Of a stretch of DNA of 64,000 nt, positions 44,971 to 55,175 are shown piece after piece. Within the stretch, counting starts at the first letter, position 1, and each line of letters begins with the position of its first letter. The DNA is taken from positions 295,136 to 359,135 of the forward strand of contig NZ_JASJOU010000010.1 in assembly GCF_030068605.1 (NCBI RefSeq), read 5' to 3'. The translations under genes and the position numbers were made by a program. The notes beneath the pieces are model-generated. The model ran no database searches and was not told the DNA's origin. It saw only the letters and a list, made by a program, of their open reading frames with translations. Source of the stretch: Xanthocytophaga agilis (GTDB lineage: Bacteria > Bacteroidota > Bacteroidia > Cytophagales > 172606-1).

Positions 44971-47253
44971 TTATTTTAACGAAAATGAAGCTTCTTTGAC
45001 ATCCCGTGAATTTCCACCGATAAATACTTTGAAAGTACCAGGCTCTAAATGTAATTTTCCTTCCCCATCATAAAAAGACAGATCTGAATTGGTTAATGTA
45101 AAAGTTACTTCTTTGCTTTCACCTGCTTTTAACATGATCTTCTGAAATCCCCTTAGTTCTTTTATCGGACGTACCAGAGAGGCTACCATATCTCGTATAT
45201 AAAGCTGTGCAATCTCTTCACCATCATATTTTCCTGTATTCTTTATGATTACTTTTACTATCAGATTTTCTCCACGATTTAATTCTGCTTTATTGAGTGT
45301 GGGGGCGGAGTAATCAAAGGTAGTATAGCTTAATCCATATCCAAATGGGTATAATGGGCCATTGGGAGCATCCCGATAACGGGAAACCCAGAAGTTACCA
45401 GGCGAGTTAGGTTCATCCTGGTAAGGTCTGCCCGTGCTTTTCTGGTTGTAATAAACAGGGATTTGTCCTGTTGTATAAGGAAAAGACATGGTTGTCTTAG
45501 CAGAAGGATTATAGTCCCCAAACAGTATATCGGCAGCAGCATTTCCTCCCTGAGTACATGGCATCCAAGCATATAAGATTGCTGGAACATGTTGAGACAA
45601 CCAGGGGATAACCATAGGTCGGCCAGTACTTATCACTACAATCACAGGTTTACCTGTTGCCTTCACCGCTTGCAACACTTTCATTTGTTCTGTCGGAATT
45701 TCAATATTGGTAAGTGCACGAGCTTCCCCGGCAACTTTACCAGATAAACCTACAACAGTAATAACTACATCTGCTGATTTTGCTGTATTTACTGCATCTG
45801 CGATTGTCGTTTCTGTTGAATTATACAAAGCATTACTACCATCCGCAGTAATCGTATATCCCTTTGCAAAAGAAACATTACTTTGAGGAACTTTATTTTT
45901 TATTCCCTGTAAAATAGTAACTACATCTTTAGGATCACCTTTTGCAATCCAGAAATCCAATGCGTCTGCTTGGCTATCAGCTAATTGCCCAATGACTGCA
46001 ATGTTTTTAGTAGTTTTTGATAAAGGAAGAGTATTATTATCATTTTTTAATAGGATCATAGATCTTTGTGATGCCTCTCGTGCTGCCTGAACAAATTTAT
46101 CGTTTAGCAGTGTAACAGATTCCCGACGTTCATCACTAAATTTATAGGGATCTTCAAATAGGCCAAGCTTAAACTTATAATATAAGATCCGACTCACCGC
46201 ATCATCCAGACGAGCTTGTGTCACCTTACCTTCTTTCACAAGCTGAACCATATTTTCGATCACAACTCTTGATTCCATGTCCATATCTGAGCCAGCATTG
46301 AATGCTTTTAAAGCAGCATCTTTCCCATCTGCTGCATAACCATGGGTAATCATCTCACCAAATGAAGCCCAATCTGATACAACAAAACCTTTAAACTTCC
46401 ATTGATTTTTTAATACATCAGTAACCAGATATTTATTCCCACTGGCAGGGATACCATCTACTATATTAAAAGAGTTCATAACCGTTGCAGCGCCTGCATC
46501 AACTCCAGCTTTAAACGGAGGAAGATAGATATCATGCAGTGCATATCGGGATAAATCAACTGTATTGTATTCTCGACCACCTTCTGCCAATCCATAAGCT
46601 GCAAAATGTTTCATGCAAGCCATTACATGATATACATCTGTCAAATCTCCCTGAAATCCTTTTACACGTGCATAAGAGGCTTTACTTCCCAGATAGGTGT
46701 CCTCGCCAGCTCCCTCCATCACCCTTCCCCAGCGAGGATCACGTGCAATATCTACCATAGGCGCAAAGGTCCAGTGCAAACCTGCGGCAGAGGCTTCCGC
46801 TGCAGCCATAGAGGCAGATTTCTCCATCAGAGCAAGATCCCAGCTACAGGTTTCTGCCAATGGAATTGGAAAAATAGTTTTATAACCATGAATTACATCA
46901 AATGCAAACAACAAAGGTATACCTAGTCTGCTTTCTTTTACTGCTATCTCCTGAACTGCACGTGTTTCTTTGGCTCCTGTTACATTTAAAAAGGAACCTA
47001 CCATTCCTTTGCGTGACATATCCAGTTTGGCTTTTGCTCCTGGATCACCTTCAGCTGCAGGTCCTGTCATTATGCCGCCATTTACCTGATTAAGCTGACC
47101 AACTTTTTCTTCCAGGGTCATCTTTGAGAGCAGATCTTTTATTCGTTGTTCTATAGGGAGCTTGGGATTTTTATAGGGAGCAACAGTTTGAGCAAGACAA
47201 AGCAAATTGCTTATACAAGCAAAAAGCAAAATAGGGATTAAATGTTTTCTCAT
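44971..47253 (-). CDS. bglX: Beta-glucosidase, glycoside hydrolase family 3
   Basis: A 760-residue periplasmic GH3 enzyme with signal peptide (1-21). N-terminal barrel with KHFAAYG (KH motif, about 215-221), RDPRWGRVMEGAGED (171-185), and catalytic nucleophile Asp294 in GFVVSDW; then the alpha/beta sandwich and a C-terminal fibronectin-III-like domain (DGEEIAQLYIRDMVASLVRPIKELRGFQKI). Closest in layout to E. coli BglX, which cleaves beta-linked glucosides and other aryl or oligosaccharide substrates. It stands alone; ssrA lies upstream on the other strand. It is 870 bp from the GH2/SusCD locus and separated from it by ssrA, so a link is not shown. Confidence 0.95.
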   Translation of the reverse strand: MRKHLIPILLFACISNLLCLAQTVAPYKNPKLPIEQRIKDLLSKMTLEEKVGQLNQVNGGIMTGPAAEGDPGAKAKLDMSRKGMVGSFLNVTGAKETRAVQEIAVKESRLGIPLLFAFDVIHGYKTIFPIPLAETCSWDLALMEKSASMAAAEASAAGLHWTFAPMVDIARDPRWGRVMEGAGEDTYLGSKASYARVKGFQGDLTDVYHVMACMKHFAAYGLAEGGREYNTVDLSRYALHDIYLPPFKAGVDAGAATVMNSFNIVDGIPASGNKYLVTDVLKNQWKFKGFVVSDWASFGEMITHGYAADGKDAALKAFNAGSDMDMESRVVIENMVQLVKEGKVTQARLDDAVSRILYYKFKLGLFEDPYKFSDERRESVTLLNDKFVQAAREASQRSMILLKNDNNTLPLSKTTKNIAVIGQLADSQADALDFWIAKGDPKDVVTILQGIKNKVPQSNVSFAKGYTITADGSNALYNSTETTIADAVNTAKSADVVITVVGLSGKVAGEARALTNIEIPTEQMKVLQAVKATGKPVIVVISTGRPMVIPWLSQHVPAILYAWMPCTQGGNAAADILFGDYNPSAKTTMSFPYTTGQIPVYYNQKSTGRPYQDEPNSPGNFWVSRYRDAPNGPLYPFGYGLSYTTFDYSAPTLNKAELNRGENLIVKVIIKNTGKYDGEEIAQLYIRDMVASLVRPIKELRGFQKIMLKAGESKEVTFTLTNSDLSFYDGEGKLHLEPGTFKVFIGGNSRDVKEASFSLK

Positions 47254-47486
47254 TTTAATTAGGATGGAAGGGATTATAAATAGGGTAACAGTTGGTCATC
47301 AGACCCAAAACAAAGTATTTAATTAATTATGTTTTCTCAAAGTAAAAGACAAGATTAATCTCATGAGAAAGGTTGGTGTTTCTCTCTTATTAGAAGCGTA
47401 CTAAAAGAAAAGTAATTTTCTAGTATGAATGGAACTAAAAAAGTGCGAATTTTGTGATCTCTTGTAGCAATACTCAAAATGTATTT

Positions 47487-47849
47487 GGGGCTGACCGGTT
47501 TTGACGGCCTGTGCGGCTGCGAGTAAGCATGTCGGGAGTTGGAAGGACCTCCTGTTAAAAATTCTTCCGAACTATAATTGGCGAATCTAACTACGCCCTT
47601 GCCGCTTAATTAAGAATTAAGTCGCATGTGTCCTGTTATCCCTACACACTACCAGGATAACGCTCAGGGCATCATCAGGTAAGTGTCTTGTGTTGTAAGG
47701 TTACGCGCAACACATAGTATTAGTAAATAAGGTTAATGTGCGGGGTGTGGCTACCTTGCATTAACCCGACAATCAACCAGCCAATAAACATGTAGAAGGC
47801 TCGACGGTTTCCTTGTCCGGACGAGGGTTCGAATCCCTCCAGCTCCACA
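47487..47849 (+). ncRNA. ssrA: Transfer-messenger RNA (tmRNA)
   Basis: The 5' end GGGGCTGACCGGTTTTGACG and 3' end with GGTTCGAATCCCTCCAGCTCCA form the Ala-tRNA-like domain (acceptor GGGGCTG/CAGCTCC with one G-U). The tag frame at 47580-47609 reads GESNYALAA then TAA, so the added tag is Ala-GESNYALAA. Several pseudoknot-type GC-rich segments follow before the 3' domain. It rescues stalled ribosomes with SmpB. It lies between bglX and the oxidoreductase gene. Confidence 0.97.
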
Positions 47850-47857
47850 AGTTAACG

Positions 47858-47886
47858 AAAAACCCTCTGAATATCAGAGGGTTTTT
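47858..47886 (+). terminator. Terminator behind ssrA
   Basis: A 13-bp stem (47858-47870 with 47874-47886), core CCCTCTGA/TCAGAGGG, followed by a T run. A second 7-bp hairpin with a short T run (47905-47922) lies just beyond and may act as a back-up. Confidence 0.88.
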
Positions 47887-48120
47887 ATTTTATAAGTGAA
47901 GTATTAGGTGACTAATCACCTATTTTTAAGAAAAGGCTATTTCATTAGTCTATCTCTCAATTTATCCTCCTATCTTATAATCTATTATTACAAGTTACGT
48001 CAATACTTACCGACTTTTTCCAGTTTTAAGAATCTTATCTCTTAAATAAAATATGGATCGCTTGTCTTCTAAAATAAGGCATCTTCTATAGTTCCGTGAT
48101 AAAGCTTAACACCTTTTATA

Positions 48121-50403
48121 TCATTGATAGCAACGGATTTCCATGAGTGATACAGCTACCATCTGATGACTTTTCTGTAAGTGGAGCTTTAACTGGCGAG
48201 TATGAATAGGAGTAGCAAACTGAATAGTATGACGTGTTTGGTAATTACCCTGTTTTTCATAAAGCCGCTCATTACGGTCATTACACAACGAAAAATTCTG
48301 AACACAAAACGGCATGATGGTTTCAGGATGATGCATCAGGACTGTTTCTAATGGATGATCAAAATCGGTGTCAAAACTAAGTTCTATTTTCCGAATGGTT
48401 TGTATATCTGGCCATTCAAGTGAAAGAGTAGGTCTTTCGTCAGTCAAATCGGCTATCCAGGCATTAGGTTGATTTGTAGGACGAGTAATACCATTGCGGA
48501 CATTCGCCACACTAAATAATGCAATGCCTGGACTAATTTGCATAGCGATATTTTTACCATTGGGACGGCGGTCTGGACACCAGAATTCAAATGCATCTAC
48601 TCCCAGGTCTTCTACTGGCTGCTGCTTGCCATAATTAGACACAGCCGGATTGGTTTTATTGAAAGCAGATAGTACGCCGGAAATCCGTACATTACTGTAG
48701 CACATTTCAATCTGTGAGTTTTTGAGAAAGCAGATAAATACATAGATATCTTCTTCAACACTGACATTAAAATTAACATGAATGCTTTGTCTGCCCGATT
48801 GTAGATGAATGTTCTGCCTGCTTAAGATTATCTCAGGTGTATGATTGGTGGCCTTACCAGAACATCGAAGTTCAACCACAAGTTCTGTATCTGTGCTGGC
48901 ATTTACCCATGTAACAATCTCTGGGATAGCGGTTCCTGCGCGCAAAGGTATCAGTTGAGCAGCACTGTCATGCAAGACAAACCACTCTCCATCGGCAGGT
49001 AGTTCTGTTAATATAAATTCACTGGAGGCACTTATCTGAGCGTTCTGTACCAAATCTTTAGGATCTTTTAACTTAAATCCGGGAATATATTGCCCTACCT
49101 TTTGCAATTCGTTCTGCAATACTTTTATATGATCCACTGCTGCTAGCTGGTGTGGCAACAGCTGACTTTTATGACATAACGCTGCCGCCATGCCTACAAC
49201 TTGGGCTCCGTATGCACTGGTTCCCATCACCCGTGTAGAGCCAAAGGCAACATGCGTGGCACTAATGATACGGCCAGCAATAAATAGATTAGTTATATTG
49301 CGACTGTACAGACAACGATATGGAATCTGGTAGATACCTTTGCTGTGCCACTGATTACAGCCGGGTTTTTCAGAAAATACGCCATCGGCTGGATGCAGAT
49401 CAATGCTCCAACCACCAAAAGCAACTGCGTCATAATGCGTTCTCTGTTCCACAATATCCTGCTGACAGATCATATAATCTCCTTCAAAGCGACGACTTTC
49501 CCGTTTTCCGGGAATGGTACCCACCCATTCAAGTGTCATGGTATCGGCCTCAGGAAAATTGCCTGAGTTTTTGATATAGTGCCATACACCGTAAACAACT
49601 TTCCAGAGTTCCCACTTGATCGTTTCGGTATCGTGTACTGTATCGAGTCGTCCACCATATTCAAGCCACCAAAGCTGACAGCCTTGTTCTTTGGCAGTGA
49701 AGCGACGATAACGTGGAATCTGGGTAATATCTTGTAATGCATAGGCAGGTGGCACAAAACGCACCTGCTTACCTGTATCTTTGGTATAAAAATAAATCGA
49801 ATGTCCCAGCAACTCGCCATATTCAGTTGATGGAGCAAACTTTTCGCCAAATTCTGTTGTCGACTCGGCTCCCATACGAAAGGCAGCGCCAGCACCAAAG
49901 GCGATTACTCCATCTCCGGATGCATCACAGAACAATGGTGCTGAAAGCTCATAGAGTGTCCCATTCTGACTGCAAAATGCCTTAACACTACTGATAGTTC
50001 GAGAATTAGATTTTGTTACATCAAAAACAGCAGTATTGAGTAATAATCTTATGTTAGGCTCCAGCATTACTTTTTCGAGTAGTACAGTATCAAAAATAAC
50101 CGGGTTTCCTTCTGGGTTTCGGTATGTATTTTCCAGTAGAATCTCATCAATTACACCACCTTCGCGGGCCCATCGATTGTTATTTCCCATATGAGAGGTA
50201 GCGCCCAACACCCACAATCGAACTTCACTGGAAGAGTTGCCACCCAGTACAGGGCGGTCCTGTACCAGAATGACCTGGATGCCGGCACGGGCGGCAGTAA
50301 TGGCACAACATGTGCCGGAGAGTCCACCCCCGACTACAACCAGATCAGCCTGGTATGACTCAATATGTAATTGTCGATGATCTGTTGCGTCTTGCTTTAT
50401 CAT
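48121..50403 (-). CDS. FAD-dependent oxidoreductase with C-terminal beta-sandwich-like domain
   Basis: 760 residues. The Rossmann FAD-binding loop VVVGGGLSG is at 22-30, followed by ITAARAGIQVILVQDRPVLGGNSSSE, characteristic of the FAD_oxidored family (PF12831 type); DASGDGVIAFGAGAAFRMGAE and FIAGRIISATHVAFGSTRVMG follow. The last 200 residues (TIRKIELSFDTDFDHPLETV to the end QLKLHLQKSHQMVAVSLMEIRCYQ) look like a discoidin/F5-8-type sandwich. No signal peptide, so a cytoplasmic place is inferred. Last gene of the SusCD locus (80-bp gap after GH2). Relatives are annotated in carbohydrate loci, but the reaction here is unknown. Confidence 0.85.
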   Translation of the reverse strand: MIKQDATDHRQLHIESYQADLVVVGGGLSGTCCAITAARAGIQVILVQDRPVLGGNSSSEVRLWVLGATSHMGNNNRWAREGGVIDEILLENTYRNPEGNPVIFDTVLLEKVMLEPNIRLLLNTAVFDVTKSNSRTISSVKAFCSQNGTLYELSAPLFCDASGDGVIAFGAGAAFRMGAESTTEFGEKFAPSTEYGELLGHSIYFYTKDTGKQVRFVPPAYALQDITQIPRYRRFTAKEQGCQLWWLEYGGRLDTVHDTETIKWELWKVVYGVWHYIKNSGNFPEADTMTLEWVGTIPGKRESRRFEGDYMICQQDIVEQRTHYDAVAFGGWSIDLHPADGVFSEKPGCNQWHSKGIYQIPYRCLYSRNITNLFIAGRIISATHVAFGSTRVMGTSAYGAQVVGMAAALCHKSQLLPHQLAAVDHIKVLQNELQKVGQYIPGFKLKDPKDLVQNAQISASSEFILTELPADGEWFVLHDSAAQLIPLRAGTAIPEIVTWVNASTDTELVVELRCSGKATNHTPEIILSRQNIHLQSGRQSIHVNFNVSVEEDIYVFICFLKNSQIEMCYSNVRISGVLSAFNKTNPAVSNYGKQQPVEDLGVDAFEFWCPDRRPNGKNIAMQISPGIALFSVANVRNGITRPTNQPNAWIADLTDERPTLSLEWPDIQTIRKIELSFDTDFDHPLETVLMHHPETIMPFCVQNFSLCNDRNERLYEKQGNYQTRHTIQFATPIHTRQLKLHLQKSHQMVAVSLMEIRCYQ

Positions 50404-50483
50404 AGCTTTGAATAGAAAACGGATTTGGCTGGCCTGTCGGCCAGAAGAATTGTATCTTTAAAATAGCAGAGTCTAACTTTTAA

Positions 50484-53366
50484 TTAATTTCCTATCTGTG
50501 TGAATGCTTTGTGCGCAATCCCTGAACTTTCTTGTCCAAGTGTAGAAACCTGAAACGAATAGTTCTTTCCCGGCTTGAGTCCATCAATTGGTAAATAGTC
50601 CAGTGACGAGCCTGGGATGATAATGGTTTGTGTTTTACCATCCTGTTGATACCTAATCTGGTATCCGACTGCTTGTGGTACTGGGCGAATGGCGATTACA
50701 GCCCGAGACCCTGAACGCAGAACAGCCTTAGTTCCTACTGATTGTGGACCAATACTTCCTGGCAATGAGATGCTATGTATTTCAGACCAGCCACTTTCCA
50801 CATATGCCTGATCGGTACGTTTCATGCGGAAGTAATACGTTTGGCCATTTTTCAAATTAGGAACACGGCATACACCCTTGGCGGTCACTTTCAGAGACTT
50901 CCATTCAGCTTCATTCGTTGGATCAGTTCCATATCGAATCTGGTAGAGATAATCATAATTTGCGTAACCATAGCCGATAAAAAAAGCTCTATCAGCTGCT
51001 TCAGTATACCAGATTACAGGAGGCAATAGTTGATTGTCTGGTTTGGTAGTTGCAGTAGCAGAAGGTGGGCCGTCGCCTGCAGCATTAATTGCTACTAGTT
51101 GAAACTGATACGATTGACTAGACTCTAATTTGCTGATATCAATAAAATGATGGCTAGTTGTATCACTAACAAGCGAAAAATCTGTTTTGCCATAACGAAG
51201 AAAGTACTGCTGGGCAGAAGCTACTTTATCAAATATAATGCGAACGCCTCCTTCACCCGGAATCAGTTGCTTTATCACTGGTAGTGCAGGCTTTTGCAGA
51301 TATATGGTTGTATCATAAACAGCATAGCCCGTCGGTGAAAGTAGTGTATAAGTAGTCTTGGCAATCTGAGTAGAGGCAACCTGCCATGTTATGGCCTGTC
51401 TGACTGCTTTACTACCAGGAGTAACAGTGGGAAGTGTTGTAAATCCTCCATCCAGGTAGCGGTCTTGGCTATCAGTTGCTTCCCAGACTAACGTATAACC
51501 TCTCAAAGTATAGGCAGGCAGATCAAGTAAAGTTCTGGGCTCAATGCTCACTATAGTAGACCTATCAGTACCCGAAACTGTCAGTGAACGAATGGGTGCA
51601 TATTGGCGACGAAAGATTTCATAGGCTTGTTTAGGCTGGCGGTAAACATTGACCACTCCCCAGGCACGGTTACCCGTAGGTGCTGTATTCCAAGATTGAT
51701 GCGCCTGCCAATGGCTACGATAATCATTGAATGTCCACAACGCACCGCCCATCAGATAGTCACGGCCCCGCATGTCATTGAGCATCTTGGAACCATTGAT
51801 TATACCCTGATCCGGATTTTCGCCAGTCAGGTTATAGCCATATTCGGAGTAAAACATAGGCTTACCCGGATGCTTCTGGTGGGCTTTATCAGCATTTTTG
51901 CCTAAGTCTCCATACTTATTAAGAAGAATCATATCCGAAAACTGTACCGGATCTTGTTGTTGCACATCAGCTGAGTGACTTACATACACTACCAGACGTG
52001 AACTGTCAAGCTGCTTTTTTACATACCTAATGGCAGACTCAACGTACTCGAGCACTTTGGGATTGGCACCAATAAAACCAATTTCATTGCCTACACACCA
52101 ACCAATAACTGAAGGGTGATTAAATTGCTGGCTAACTAAACTTTTCAACCATTCTTTAGGTAGAGGATTGTCTGGATCTACAAGCTGGTCACGTCCCCAG
52201 AGTGGTATTTCACTAAATACCAGCATCCCTTTTTCGTCCAGATAATCAAGCACTTCTTTGGGCAATGGTAAATGTGAGAGGCGTGCCATATTCGCACCTG
52301 ATTTTTTCATCAGATCAATATCCTGGCGATATCGCCATGCCGGCAGCGTATTGCCAGTTGTACGGTCATCAGGTACCCAGTTATAGCCCATTAACCGTAC
52401 CGGCTCGCCATTAAGCTTTACGTTCAGACCATCAATTTCTACTTTACGAATCCCAAACCGGTCACTCACCATATGAAGTAATGGTAGATTATCAGCTGGT
52501 TTAGTGGATTGTTTATTGGAAAGCGTGTTTGCCTGATAGAGTGTGGCTTGGACTGTATACAAATATGGATCATCAAAATGCCATAAGTGGGTATCGCTTT
52601 TTGGTAGTACTGCTTGCAAGCTATATTCCTGACCACTTTGAGCAGGTATGGTTAGAGCAAGTGATAAATTTTTACTAGCCTTTAGTATATTTCCACTTTT
52701 ATCTTTGAGAACAATGTCACATTTTACTGATTGAGGTTGATCGGTGTCGTTTTTGAGTCGTAGCTTGATAGCTACAGAGGAAGTAGCACTTTTCAATTCA
52801 ACAACAGGTAGGATGTGCATCTGCTCTATGCGTACCGGAGTAGTTGCAATCAGAGAAACTGGCCTACGAATGCCACCCCAATTCCAGATAGCCCCGCGCC
52901 GGAAAGTGTTATCAGCACATACTACCAGTGTACTTCGCTGACCGGGCTTTATGAACTTAGTAATGTCAAATTCAAATGGGAAAAAACCACTATGGCTTTG
53001 ACCAAGTAAGGTGCCATCAAGCCAGACCTGTGCATCGTGGTAGACTGCTTCGAATACCAAACGGATAGTTTTGCCCTGCCAGTTGGCTGGTATCTCTATC
53101 GAACGACGATACCATCCTTTGCCACTGTAGGTTGCATACTGGTTGTATAGATCCCAATTACCTGGAACTTCCATTGCATCCCAGCCTGCCGCCTGAAAAC
53201 CAGAGGTATGCCATCCTCGTTCCTCACCTATGTTTTCCGGATCAATACGAAAATCCCACTTGCCATTCAATAGCAAAGATTCCTGATTGCTGGTGGATTG
53301 GGCGAACAGGGCTACTGGAACATAGAGTAGCCATAAAACAAAAATATTTACTATATACTTCATCAC
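50484..53366 (-). CDS. Glycoside hydrolase family 2 enzyme with C-terminal fibronectin III-like repeats
   Basis: 960 residues, signal peptide 1-22. Sugar-binding domain (LLLNGKWDFRIDPENIGEERGW; WYRRSIEIPANW), immunoglobulin-like domain, and TIM barrel with acid/base Glu428 in WCVGNEIGF and nucleophile Glu508 in MFYSEYG; after the barrel come three beta-rich repeats of fibronectin III type (about 700-780, 785-870, 875-955). GH2 covers beta-galactosidase, beta-glucuronidase, beta-mannosidase and others; the specificity cannot be read. WNWGGIRRPV (161-170) is a GH2-typical loop. Placed between the symporter and the FAD enzyme, it is probably periplasmic and acts on the product of SusCD import. 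Confidence 0.9.
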   Translation of the reverse strand: MMKYIVNIFVLWLLYVPVALFAQSTSNQESLLLNGKWDFRIDPENIGEERGWHTSGFQAAGWDAMEVPGNWDLYNQYATYSGKGWYRRSIEIPANWQGKTIRLVFEAVYHDAQVWLDGTLLGQSHSGFFPFEFDITKFIKPGQRSTLVVCADNTFRRGAIWNWGGIRRPVSLIATTPVRIEQMHILPVVELKSATSSVAIKLRLKNDTDQPQSVKCDIVLKDKSGNILKASKNLSLALTIPAQSGQEYSLQAVLPKSDTHLWHFDDPYLYTVQATLYQANTLSNKQSTKPADNLPLLHMVSDRFGIRKVEIDGLNVKLNGEPVRLMGYNWVPDDRTTGNTLPAWRYRQDIDLMKKSGANMARLSHLPLPKEVLDYLDEKGMLVFSEIPLWGRDQLVDPDNPLPKEWLKSLVSQQFNHPSVIGWCVGNEIGFIGANPKVLEYVESAIRYVKKQLDSSRLVVYVSHSADVQQQDPVQFSDMILLNKYGDLGKNADKAHQKHPGKPMFYSEYGYNLTGENPDQGIINGSKMLNDMRGRDYLMGGALWTFNDYRSHWQAHQSWNTAPTGNRAWGVVNVYRQPKQAYEIFRRQYAPIRSLTVSGTDRSTIVSIEPRTLLDLPAYTLRGYTLVWEATDSQDRYLDGGFTTLPTVTPGSKAVRQAITWQVASTQIAKTTYTLLSPTGYAVYDTTIYLQKPALPVIKQLIPGEGGVRIIFDKVASAQQYFLRYGKTDFSLVSDTTSHHFIDISKLESSQSYQFQLVAINAAGDGPPSATATTKPDNQLLPPVIWYTEAADRAFFIGYGYANYDYLYQIRYGTDPTNEAEWKSLKVTAKGVCRVPNLKNGQTYYFRMKRTDQAYVESGWSEIHSISLPGSIGPQSVGTKAVLRSGSRAVIAIRPVPQAVGYQIRYQQDGKTQTIIIPGSSLDYLPIDGLKPGKNYSFQVSTLGQESSGIAHKAFTQIGN

Positions 53367-53444
53367 ATAATTTCAGTTTCTAATGAATAAAAATGGTTTG
53401 TGGTTGCTCTCTTTGATAAGACTGCTTATTCTAAAGCAAGCCTA

Positions 53445-55151
53445 TTATACTTTCTCTGGGGTAATAATTTGTTCAGTGTTACGTCGGGCGGCCTTCCATG
53501 GAATAACGGCTGCAAACAGAATGATGACGGCTATACCTGCTGTCAGTATACTGCCAGAGGTAGTGAGCAGACTCAGTATAAATAACATACAAGCTGTGAA
53601 AACCAACGCAAAGGCAATGATGCGCAAGCCAAAGCGATTTTGCTGGGCAATGGATACTCTCTCAGCATCTTTCACAAAGAGTTGTTCAGCTTTTTTCGCA
53701 CGTTTATTATTCAGATATTCTTCATATTCGGGTGCTATTTTACTAGTTCGGGCAGCCCATAACTCATAACCGAGCAATAGCAGTAATGGCAACCCAATTC
53801 CAATGAATGTTTCCAGTGTACGGCTCAGCTTGAAGTGAAGCAGCCAAGGGGCCAGAATCTTAAAAAACAGGTTGGCACTAAGACCTATACCACTTATCCA
53901 AAGTGTAGCTTTGCCTGTGAGACGCTTGGAGAACAAAGCCCATAGGGGCGGAGCCAGCAGAGGGCCACCCGAAATGGCTGAAATACTCAATACTACCTCA
54001 ACCATACCACCGGCTGCTGGTACCAGTAGCGCAATTACGATCATTCCCAACCCAAAAAACCAGGAGGATAATCGGGCTACGCGCATCAATTGCAGATCCG
54101 TTGCTTCTGGTTTGAGAAACCCCTTGTATATGTCGTTAGTGAATACAGCTGATACCGCATTAAGTGCAGTATTAGCACTAGCCGAAGTAGAAAAGTACAT
54201 ACCTGTGAGCATGAGCCCGAGTAGCCCGGGTGGTAGTACCAGTTTGCATACCAACAAGTATGCATTTTCAGTATCCAATCCACTTAGGGTAGGATTGATA
54301 GACCGATACAGCATAGGAGGTAGCATCCAGATAACCGGACTAATCAGATAAAGGGCTGCAAACAAGAAAGCTACCTTCCGTGCTGATTGTGGACTGTCTA
54401 CACTGGTGTAGCGCTGCACGAATGTCCAGTTGCCTCCGATATAACAAATATGATAGATCAAGAAAGAAAATATAAATCCTATAGTATATTCTCCTGCAAA
54501 CCAGCTAAAGAAATCTGATGGCACATGTTGAATAAATTGATCAACACCTTCTGCCTTTTGTAAGGAAAGAGGCAAGAGAATAAACACTGCCGCTGACAGA
54601 ATCACAAATTGGAGAATATCAGTTACCATTACAGCCCACAGACCTCCTACAGCAGTATAGGCAATCATAAACAAACCCAGAAAAATAGTGCATGGTACCA
54701 GTGGCAAATCCAGTGAGACGCTTACTAACTTAGCTACCGGATATAATACCGATCCTTTGATGAATACTGAAACGAGTATGAAAACATATATGAACATTTT
54801 CTGTACTTGGGTCCCAAGTCGACTGCGGATGAATTCTGCAGCTGTAAGATTACCAGTAGCTTTCCATCGTGGGGCTAACCAAAGTCCTGTAACCAAAGCC
54901 CCAATACACATTGTCCACTGGATAGTGATAGCTACCCATCCGTGTTTGTAGGCAATCGACCCCCAGGCAACAAATGTCCCAGCAGAAAAGAAACTCATAA
55001 ACAGTGACAGTCCTCCAATACTCCACGGTACAGCCTCTCCGCCTGCAAAAAACGATTTCAGATTACGGCCTGTGCGGGCAAACAGCAAGCCGATTCCAAG
55101 TACAAAAGCAGAAAAAACAAAAATGACAATTGTATCAACAGTATGATTCAT
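53445..55151 (-). CDS. Sodium:solute symporter family transporter
   Basis: A 568-residue inner-membrane protein with about 13-14 membrane segments. SSS-family features are GFIFSFLIYHICYIGGNWTFVQRYTSVDS, the N-terminal FAGGEAVPWSIGGLSLFMSFFSAGTFVAWGS, and SASANTALNAVSAVFTNDIYK. Relatives import sugars, sialic acid or carboxylates with sodium. In this locus it most likely carries the mono- or disaccharide product across the inner membrane. Gaps are 78 bp to GH2 and 24 bp to the 877-residue protein gene. Confidence 0.9.
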   Translation of the reverse strand: MNHTVDTIVIFVFSAFVLGIGLLFARTGRNLKSFFAGGEAVPWSIGGLSLFMSFFSAGTFVAWGSIAYKHGWVAITIQWTMCIGALVTGLWLAPRWKATGNLTAAEFIRSRLGTQVQKMFIYVFILVSVFIKGSVLYPVAKLVSVSLDLPLVPCTIFLGLFMIAYTAVGGLWAVMVTDILQFVILSAAVFILLPLSLQKAEGVDQFIQHVPSDFFSWFAGEYTIGFIFSFLIYHICYIGGNWTFVQRYTSVDSPQSARKVAFLFAALYLISPVIWMLPPMLYRSINPTLSGLDTENAYLLVCKLVLPPGLLGLMLTGMYFSTSASANTALNAVSAVFTNDIYKGFLKPEATDLQLMRVARLSSWFFGLGMIVIALLVPAAGGMVEVVLSISAISGGPLLAPPLWALFSKRLTGKATLWISGIGLSANLFFKILAPWLLHFKLSRTLETFIGIGLPLLLLLGYELWAARTSKIAPEYEEYLNNKRAKKAEQLFVKDAERVSIAQQNRFGLRIIAFALVFTACMLFILSLLTTSGSILTAGIAVIILFAAVIPWKAARRNTEQIITPEKV

Positions 55152-55175
55152 AAGGAATAGTTAATCTGTTGTGAA

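Noticed and set aside
44971..47253. bglX as part of the SusCD locus
   Set aside because: ssrA with its own terminators and about 870 bp lie between bglX and the FAD enzyme gene, and no LacI-type operator was seen upstream of bglX.
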